Source of the DNA: Streptococcus devriesei DSM 19639
GTDB lineage: Bacteria > Bacillota > Bacilli > Lactobacillales > Streptococcaceae
Direction: 5' to 3'
NCBI RefSeq assembly: GCF_000423725.1
Contig: NZ_KE384084.1
Location: 124,001 to 188,000 of the forward strand
DNA length: 64,000 nucleotides
Below are positions 58,885-64,000 of the stretch, piece by piece. Under the pieces are notes generated by a model that was not told the DNA's origin, ran no database searches, and saw only the letters and a program-made list of their open reading frames with translations. The position numbers and the translations under genes are program-made. Position 1 is the stretch's first letter. The number at the start of each line of letters is the position of its first letter.

Positions 58885-60401
58885 CGGATTTAATCACTAC
58901 CTTCCAAGACCGTTTTGCTGATTGGCTGCAGTCTTTATTGGAGCACTTGCAAATTTCTCTGCTGTCGCTCTTACTCGCTATTATCATTGCGATTCCTTTG
59001 GCCATCGTCATCAGCCACCGCAAGCGTCTGACAGAGATTATTTTGCAGATTTCAGGGATCTTTCAGACCATTCCTTCTCTGGCATTATTGGGACTTTTTA
59101 TTCCCTTTGTAGGGATTGGAACAGTGCCTGCTGTTGCTGCCTTGGTTATTTACGCGCTTTTTCCCATTTTGCAAAATACCATCACAGGTCTAACAACTAT
59201 TGACCCCAGTCTAGTTGAAGCCGGTCAGGCTTTTGGGATGACTAAGTGGGAGCGGCTTAAAAAATTCGAACTTGCTCTGGCTATGCCGGTTATGATTTCC
59301 GGTGTCAGAACAGCAGCCGTCATGATTATTGGAACAGCGACCTTGGCGGCGCTGATTGGTGCCGGCGGCCTTGGTTCATTCATTTTGCTGGGTATTGACC
59401 GTAATAACAGTTCTTTGATTTTGATAGGTGCCATTTCTTCAGCGCTTTTAGCGATTTTGTTCAATCTGGCTATCAAGATTTTGGAAAAAGCATCTTTGAA
59501 AAAGATAGTCTTGGCCTTTTTGATTATGATAATCGGCTTGGGTGCCTCTTATCTGCCCAACATGATAAAGGCCAGCCAGAATAAAGAAGAGATTGTTATC
59601 GCCGGCAAGATGGGACCTGAACCTGAAATTCTGATTAATATGTACAAGGAATTAATCGAACAGGACAGCAATCTGTCGGTGACGGTCAAGCCTAATTTTG
59701 GTAAGACAAGTTTCCTGTATGAAGCTTTGAAAAAAGGGGATATTGATATCTACCCGGAATTTACAGGAACTGTTACTGCCAGTCTGTTAAAGAATCCTCC
59801 TCAGACATCTACCGATCCACAAAAGGTTTATCAGGAAGCACGCGACGGGATTTTAAAACAAGATAATCTTGTTTATTTAAAACCGATGAAATACCAGAAT
59901 ACCTATGCTGTAGCAGTTAAAAAAGCCTTTGCCAAGGAAAACGGCCTTCAAACAATTTCTGACTTAAAGAAAGTCGAAAATTCTGCTAAGGCCGGCTTTA
60001 CTCTGGAATTTAATGACAGAGAAGACGGCAATAAAGGTCTGAAAACTGTTTACGGTCTTAATTTGCAGGTCTCTACCATGGAGCCGGCTCTGCGCTATCA
60101 AGCCATTCAAAATGGTGATGTTGCCATAACAGATGCCTACTCAACAGATTCAGAAATTAAAGCCTATAATCTGCTGGTTCTAAAAGATGATAAACAGCTC
60201 TTCCCGCCTTATCAGGGAGCACCTTTGCTCAAGGAAGAATTGCTGAAAAAGCATCCGGAACTCAAAAAGATTTTAAATCGTCTGGCTGGTAAAATCACCG
60301 AAGCCCAGATGAGTGAGATGAATTATCAAGTCAAGGAAAAAGGCAAATCTGCAAAGACAGTAGCCCACAACTATCTGAAAGAAGCAGGGCTGCTGGATTA
60401 A
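58881..60401 (+). CDS. opuCB: Fused Opu permease and substrate-binding protein
   Basis: A 506-aa fusion. Residues 1-205 form a five-to-six-helix permease with the EAA loop [30 protein letters not shown]. After a further helix ([14 protein letters not shown]... and [17 protein letters not shown]) comes an extracellular OpuBC-type binding domain (about 235-506) starting [22 protein letters not shown]. Such fusions are common in lactic acid bacteria. It imports a quaternary amine such as choline, carnitine or betaine, giving osmoprotection. It overlaps the ATPase gene by 4 bp. Confidence 0.92.
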   Translation: MTDLITTFQDRFADWLQSLLEHLQISLLSLLLAIIIAIPLAIVISHRKRLTEIILQISGIFQTIPSLALLGLFIPFVGIGTVPAVAALVIYALFPILQNTITGLTTIDPSLVEAGQAFGMTKWERLKKFELALAMPVMISGVRTAAVMIIGTATLAALIGAGGLGSFILLGIDRNNSSLILIGAISSALLAILFNLAIKILEKASLKKIVLAFLIMIIGLGASYLPNMIKASQNKEEIVIAGKMGPEPEILINMYKELIEQDSNLSVTVKPNFGKTSFLYEALKKGDIDIYPEFTGTVTASLLKNPPQTSTDPQKVYQEARDGILKQDNLVYLKPMKYQNTYAVAVKKAFAKENGLQTISDLKKVENSAKAGFTLEFNDREDGNKGLKTVYGLNLQVSTMEPALRYQAIQNGDVAITDAYSTDSEIKAYNLLVLKDDKQLFPPYQGAPLLKEELLKKHPELKKILNRLAGKITEAQMSEMNYQVKEKGKSAKTVAHNYLKEAGLLD

Positions 60402-60474
60402 AGGATTCTTGCCTGATCTGCATTGATTTTAAAAAAGAGTGGATAGAAATATTTTATATTTTTAAAGCTAACTA

Positions 60475-60522
60475 AAAAGACGAAGATAAGCAGTACTTAA
60501 ACCGTTTATCTCCGTCTTTTTT
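60475..60522. terminator. Convergent terminator
   Basis: AAAAAGACGAAGATAA pairs with TTTATCTCCGTCTTTTTT, serving the opu operon and the FMN reductase gene on the other strand. Confidence 0.85.
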
Positions 60523-60536
60523 ATTTTGTCTGAAAA

Positions 60537-61775
60537 TCAATGGGCAGAAGCACCAGACGTTGCATCAGCAGCTCCTGTATCATTGCTGCTGGAAGCACCG
60601 GAGGTTGTGTCACTGCCGCTGTCAGAAGCGCCGGAAGTCGCGTCAGCCCCTGCAGCACCGCCGACTAATCTTTGACCTGTTGTCTGCAGATACCAGTCCA
60701 GCCAAGGTCTGAAATTAAAGACAATTTCGTTGATACCTGCAAAAGAACCATCCGGATAGTACATTGCCTGATAGTTATGCGTGTTGATTACGCTTGGATT
60801 AGGATTTGGCACCAGTGTGCGGACGTATTCTTGATTGCCGTTGCGCAGGCTGCCGATAACCCACTCGACATTTTTCATCCGTTCAGGCGGAAGGCTGTTG
60901 TGAACCGTTGACAAACGGCTGCCTGACTGCGATGGCACACGCTTAGCAAACATGGTGTCGGGATCTTGATGAGCATTATTGTAATACAGGAATTGGTTGT
61001 TGTCATCAGAATAGGTCAGCTCAAACGGCATGGCTTTTAAGAACATATTGATTTGGTCAACTGTCAAAATACCATGATCCAGTTTGACATAGGTGTCGCC
61101 TGAAACAGCACCTGTAACCTCGGCAACTTTTTCAACCCATTCGGGATCGTCCGGATCAACCTCTGTAACGGATGTTGCAATAGGATGATTGCAGTCTAAA
61201 TCTTCTGGTTCAATTGGTTTTGGTTTTTGCAATTTTGATACCACTCCTACGTAACTAACAAAATTATCTAAGCAGGTTTCCAAAAATTCGACAGTACCTT
61301 TGTTAATAATATTGCCCTTATCATCAAAAGCTTCTTTAGCTTTGCCGAGCAGGAATTCATTTCCCGGAAGGGTGTAGGCATTAACTCCCGGCGCATCTAG
61401 AATTTTTCTCAGATGAACCTGTGCGCGTGATGTTCCTTGATCGTAATAGGAAGCACCGACAATCATAACCGGCTTGTTTTCGAAGGGATGTACCTCACAG
61501 GACAGCCATTCCAAAACGCTTTTTAAGGCAGCGGTAATGGTATGATTGTGTTCAGGGGTTGCAATGATAACACCGTCTGCGCGTGTGATTTTATTGTACA
61601 AAAGCCTCAGCTGAAAGCTTTCCTTCCAGTCTTGATCCTGATTGAACATCGGTACTTCATCAATTTCTAATACTTCCAATTCAAATTTCAGTTTAAATTG
61701 CTTTCTGATGAATTCCAATAATTTGCGATTGTACGATTGCTCTGCATTGGAACCTACAAGTCCTACAAATTTCAT
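60537..61775 (-). CDS. NADPH-dependent FMN reductase fused to a PAS-like domain
   Basis: A 412-aa protein from ATG 61775 (MKFVGLVGSNAEQSYNRKL, with AAGGAG upstream); the extension to 61802 is rejected. Residues 1-190 are a flavodoxin-fold NAD(P)H:FMN reductase with the ATPEHNHTITAALKSVLEW block. A linker follows, then a domain at about 235-370 (LTVDQINMFLKAMPFELTYSDDNNQFLYY...) that is clearly related to the PAS domain of the DUF438 protein at 6611. The last 37 residues are a low-complexity A/T/S/G/D tail with repeated ATSGAS. The pairing of flavin reductase with a sensor-like domain suggests redox sensing; the role is inferred. Confidence 0.88.
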   Translation of the reverse strand: MKFVGLVGSNAEQSYNRKLLEFIRKQFKLKFELEVLEIDEVPMFNQDQDWKESFQLRLLYNKITRADGVIIATPEHNHTITAALKSVLEWLSCEVHPFENKPVMIVGASYYDQGTSRAQVHLRKILDAPGVNAYTLPGNEFLLGKAKEAFDDKGNIINKGTVEFLETCLDNFVSYVGVVSKLQKPKPIEPEDLDCNHPIATSVTEVDPDDPEWVEKVAEVTGAVSGDTYVKLDHGILTVDQINMFLKAMPFELTYSDDNNQFLYYNNAHQDPDTMFAKRVPSQSGSRLSTVHNSLPPERMKNVEWVIGSLRNGNQEYVRTLVPNPNPSVINTHNYQAMYYPDGSFAGINEIVFNFRPWLDWYLQTTGQRLVGGAAGADATSGASDSGSDTTSGASSSNDTGAADATSGASAH

Positions 61776-61793
61776 GTTATTTTCTCCTTTAAT

Positions 61794-61902
61794 AAGATAC
61801 AAAGGGCATTAAGAAAGCGAGAAGAAATAGGAGCCTCGCGCCATGCGCTTTGCGCATAAGGCAGACTATCTTTTTCTCGACGCTTTTAGCCCATGTTCAA
61901 TT
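61794..61902 (-). promoter_or_regulatory. Structured element family 2, copy 2
   Basis: On the minus strand it runs GAACATGGGCT ... GCCCTTTGTATCTT and ends about 18 bases before the AAGGAG of the FMN reductase gene. Pairing: GGGC/GCCC; AAAGCG-CGAGAA / TTCTCG-CGCTTT region with a single-base bulge; inner ATGCGC / GCGCAT hairpin inside GCCT/AGGC. It fills almost all of the 104-bp gap between the two FMN reductase genes. Confidence 0.62.
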
Positions 61903-61906
61903 CACC

Positions 61907-62512
61907 TTATAAGCTTTCCCAATCAAAATTTTCTGCCTCTTTATGCAGAAGTTCCTGAGCACTTGATAGTTTTTCGGTGATTTTCACAAAAATACGAAAG
62001 TCGTCAAAAATGGCATCAAGTTTTTGGAAGGTATCTAAATCAGTAAGGTTGCCGTCTTTATCAAAAGCTTCTAAGGAATGGGAAAGCAGAAATTCATCCG
62101 GAAGGACACTGGCCTTGATTTCCGGAGCATTAAGCATTTGCCGCAGCTGCAGCTGGGCACGTGATGAGCCCAGTGTTCCATAAGAAGCTCCTGTAATCAT
62201 AACCGGTTTATTCAAAAGCGGGTAAATGCCGTAAGACAGCCAAGCCAGAGCACTCATCAAAGCAGCAGGAACCGAATGGTCATATTCAGGTGTTCCAATA
62301 ATAACGCCATCGGCAGCTTCAATTTTAGCAGCGATTTCAGTTACTTGTTCAGGAAGTTTTTTATCGGCCGGTTTATTGAACATGGGGAGATCCTTGATTT
62401 CGACCAGTTCAATATCAGCCTTGTCAGCAAAATGTTTTTGCATGTATTGCAGCAATTGGCGGTTGGTGGATTTTTTTGAATTTGTACCAACTAATCCAAT
62501 AAGTTTCATCAT
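61907..62512 (-). CDS. NADPH-dependent FMN reductase
   Basis: A 201-aa flavodoxin-fold reductase, paralogous to the first half of the neighbouring gene (shared MKLIGLVGTNS, the GTPEYDHSVPAALMSALAWLSYGI block and GASYGTLGSSRAQLQLRQML). It reduces flavins or azo/quinone compounds with NAD(P)H. The start with ATG-ATG has AGAGG ahead. It lies 23 bp after apbE, so the three genes form one operon. Confidence 0.9.
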   Translation of the reverse strand: MMKLIGLVGTNSKKSTNRQLLQYMQKHFADKADIELVEIKDLPMFNKPADKKLPEQVTEIAAKIEAADGVIIGTPEYDHSVPAALMSALAWLSYGIYPLLNKPVMITGASYGTLGSSRAQLQLRQMLNAPEIKASVLPDEFLLSHSLEAFDKDGNLTDLDTFQKLDAIFDDFRIFVKITEKLSSAQELLHKEAENFDWESL

Positions 62513-62535
62513 GTCATACCTCTTTTCTTTTGGGT

Positions 62536-63471
62536 TTAGTAAAGGGGGATAAAAGTATTTTTTAAGCCATTTGAGATGGCCAAGCGGTTATCTCTGGTAA
62601 TGATAATGCCTTCGATATGCTTGGTTTGATTAATCGTCTCCATAGCCAGCGGAATCGGCAGGCCAAACAAACGCGTTGTCCAAATCTCACCGTCAAGCGA
62701 GAGATCTGAAATAATACTGAGACTAGCCATCTGTGTTTCGATCGGATAGCCTGTATTTTTATCAAAAATATGGTGATAGTCTTTCCCGCCGACTTGCAGG
62801 TGGCGCTCGTAAATGCCGGAAGTGACAACAGATTGATTGTAGATTTTAACGATTCCGACATTTTGATTTCGCGGTTTGCGGGGATCTTGGATACCAATGT
62901 GCCAAAACCCTCCGGGTCGCTTTGAGTTAGGCCCGTAGACTAAAAGATTGCCGCCCAAATTAATCATAGCAGAAGCAGCGCCTTGATTTTTTAAATAGGC
63001 AATAATCTTATCGGCAATATAGCCCTTTGCCAGAGCGCCGAGATCTATCTTCATTCCTTTTTGGGCTAGGAAGACTGTCTTTTTTTGAGCATCCAAAATA
63101 ATATTATGCGGGTCGATGAGCTTTAACTGTTCATCGATCTGAGACGGATCCGGAAGATGGGCATCATCAAAGCCGATGCGCCAAGTCTGTACCAAAGGTC
63201 CGATAGCGATATTAAGGTTGCCGGGCTTCTCTAAACTGTGCTCTTTTCCGATTTGAATCAATTCAAATAAATCCGGATGAACAGCAACAGCGTTCAGTCC
63301 GGCCTGATGATTGACAGCCATTAATTCTGAATCATCGCTGTTGGCGCTGAAGCGATGCTCATACATTTTTAAAAGTTGGCAGGCACTCTCGACAAGTTCT
63401 TTGGCATTGCCGGCTTCAGCCACGATATCAATCGTTGTTCCCATCAGGTGCAAAGTTTGCTGTGCCTGCAA
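62536..63471 (-). CDS. apbE: FAD:protein FMN transferase ApbE
   Basis: A 311-aa enzyme that attaches FMN covalently to Thr/Ser of target flavoproteins using FAD and Mg. Motifs: LMGTTIDI near the N-terminus, IDLGALAKGYIADKI with the Mg-binding Asp (about 140-154), INLGGNLLVYG and the DKNTGYP block. No signal peptide or lipobox is visible, so it may act in the cytoplasm. It leads the FMN-reductase operon, and the paired genes suggest a flavinylated electron-transfer substrate, not seen in this window. The start at 63471 reads MQAQQTLHLMG and the codon is TTG; AGGGAGG lies ahead. Confidence 0.9.
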   Translation of the reverse strand: MQAQQTLHLMGTTIDIVAEAGNAKELVESACQLLKMYEHRFSANSDDSELMAVNHQAGLNAVAVHPDLFELIQIGKEHSLEKPGNLNIAIGPLVQTWRIGFDDAHLPDPSQIDEQLKLIDPHNIILDAQKKTVFLAQKGMKIDLGALAKGYIADKIIAYLKNQGAASAMINLGGNLLVYGPNSKRPGGFWHIGIQDPRKPRNQNVGIVKIYNQSVVTSGIYERHLQVGGKDYHHIFDKNTGYPIETQMASLSIISDLSLDGEIWTTRLFGLPIPLAMETINQTKHIEGIIITRDNRLAISNGLKNTFIPLY

Positions 63472-63505
63472 TTATTTCACCTCCCTTAAAATGTTTCTTA
63501 TTAAT

Positions 63506-63534
63506 ATGATAGCGTTTTCTGAAAGTAAAATCAA
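63506..63534 (-). promoter_or_regulatory. apbE operon promoter with cre-like site
   Basis: On the minus strand TTGATT (plus 63529-63534), a 17-bp spacer and TATCAT (plus 63506-63511). AGAAAACGCTATCA (plus 63507-63520) differs from the catabolite consensus at only the first base and overlaps the spacer and -10. Confidence 0.55.
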
Positions 63535-63547
63535 GCTAAAATCAAAG

Positions 63548-63574
63548 AGTTAAGCACCGGCTTAACTTTTTTTC
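63548..63574. terminator. Hairpin between the tautomerase and apbE
   Basis: AGTTAAGC ACCG GCTTAACT with T7 on the plus strand and a weaker T-rich tail on the minus strand. Confidence 0.6.
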
Positions 63575-63747
63575 TTCATTTCTCCGTGCGGGTAATAGGT
63601 TCCCTCCGGCATATCGTTTATAAAGACATGAATCGCCTCCTTAGGCGCTTTGGCAACACGGGAAACAACCTCAGTGACCTCACGGGCAAGTTCGATTTTT
63701 TGTTCTTCTGTGCGACCTTCAAATAAATCAATTTTAACAAATGGCAT
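63562..63747 (-). CDS. 4-oxalocrotonate tautomerase family protein
   Basis: A 61-aa tautomerase. Catalytic Pro1 appears after Met removal (MPFVKIDLFEGRTEEQK), with the mid-motif EVVSRVAKAPKEAIHVFINDM. Length is exact for the 4-OT family. The biological substrate in streptococci is unknown. The ribosome site AAAGGAG is preceded by structured copy 3 of family 2. Confidence 0.92.
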   Translation of the reverse strand: MPFVKIDLFEGRTEEQKIELAREVTEVVSRVAKAPKEAIHVFINDMPEGTYYPHGEMKKKS

Positions 63748-63765
63748 AAGTTTTCTCCTTTATTT

Positions 63766-63874
63766 AAGATACTAAGGGCGTGTCAAATCCGTATAAAAAT
63801 AGGAAACGGACGCTGTGTCGCTAAGACACAAGGACGTTTATCTTTTTTACTAGGATTTTAGCCCGTGTTCAATT
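63766..63874 (-). promoter_or_regulatory. Structured element family 2, copy 3
   Basis: On the minus strand: GAACACGGGCT ... GCCCTTAGTATCTT, ending about 20 bases before the tautomerase start codon. Pairings are GGGC/GCCC, AAATCC/GGATTT, GTATAAAAATA / TATCTTTTTTAC and an inner TGTGTC/GACACA hairpin within AACG/CGTT. Apart from the fixed ends these stems differ in sequence from those of copy 2. Confidence 0.62.
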
Positions 63875-63967
63875 AATAGTTGATACCTTTATTTTAGCAT
63901 ATTTTCAAAGAGATGGCGCCCCAAATTCCTTTTTAATTTATGAAAACTCAGTGCGCCTTTTTTGCTT

Positions 63968-64000
63968 TTATGGTAAAATAGATGAGATACTAGTATGAGA
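63968..64000 (+). promoter_or_regulatory. Possible promoter of a gene beyond the window
   Basis: GGTAAAATAGATGAGATACTAG ends the window with a -10-like TAAAAT (63973-63978). From the mutans-group order I would expect tdk to follow, but no coding evidence lies inside the window. Confidence 0.25.

Overview
The window is ordinary chromosome from a low-GC streptococcus, most likely of the mutans group. Evidence for this is the gene order truB-ribF-spx-UPF0223-IMPase-rsmF, then pstS-pstC-pstA-pstB-pstB-phoU-pepN, ciaRH, rpsT/coaA, deoA-deoC-cdd-rnsBACD, nox, ldh, gyrA-srtA. As I remember it, this is the order in Streptococcus mutans. The species is not fixed by anything I can see. There are no rRNA or tRNA genes, no CRISPR array and no intact transposase.

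Layout. 1-300: a non-coding block of nested hairpins. 308-4343: TetR regulator divergent from a two-gene ABC exporter. 4560-8626: DUF2130 protein, GNAT acetyltransferase, a DUF1858/DUF438 hemerythrin-PAS pair and a NUDIX hydrolase. 8806-13484: tRNA/rRNA modification, flavin synthesis, Spx regulator and inositol-phosphatase genes. 13583-18616: complete Pst phosphate uptake operon. 18659-21205: pepN. 21252-22904: a small accessory island holding a decayed ISL3-type transposon end, an AT-rich pair (49-aa membrane peptide plus 197-aa secreted protein), a frameshifted small ORF and a 29-codon hydrophobic peptide. 22991-24974: ciaRH. 25129-26354: rpsT and coaA on the minus strand. 26451-34321: methyltransferase followed by a nucleoside salvage and uptake block (deoA, deoC, cdd, rnsB, rnsA, rnsC, rnsD). 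34453-45000: nox, a membrane-anchored protein, ldh, gyrA, srtA, glyoxalase-like protein, DUF1002 protein and an unusual Nramp-like carrier. 45263-49827: NUDIX, HAD, SGNH, phasin-like and ABC1-kinase genes and a VOC protein. 49932-54120: a cluster of GH1, phosphatase, phosphatase, GH1. 54615-57463: membrane proteins and a second HAD hydrolase. 57704-60401: MarR regulator with an Opu-type compatible-solute transporter. 60537-63747 (minus): two FMN reductases, apbE and a 4-oxalocrotonate tautomerase.

The most interesting signals are non-coding. Two related elements (35853-36142 and about 54145-54538, opposite orientations) have similar imperfect terminal inverted repeats (CAGACTG(A/T)AGA...). 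Each sits inside a Rho-independent terminator just behind a stop codon, with the terminator stem-loop present on both sides. A second family has three members (54323-54437, 61794-61902, 63766-63874). It has fixed ends (GAACAYGGGCT ... GCCCTTWGTATCTT) but a completely different base-paired interior in each copy, the pattern expected of a structured RNA. Two copies lie directly upstream of the ribosome binding sites of redox or tautomerase genes, and one is nested inside the second terminator element.

Functional links: cytidine and other nucleosides taken up by RnsBACD would be processed by Cdd, DeoA and DeoC. The two GH1 enzymes and two phosphatases look like one sugar-utilisation unit with a cre-like site. 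The apbE block joins FMN/FAD chemistry, and its FMN reductase carries a PAS domain related to that of the DUF438 protein 54 kb away.
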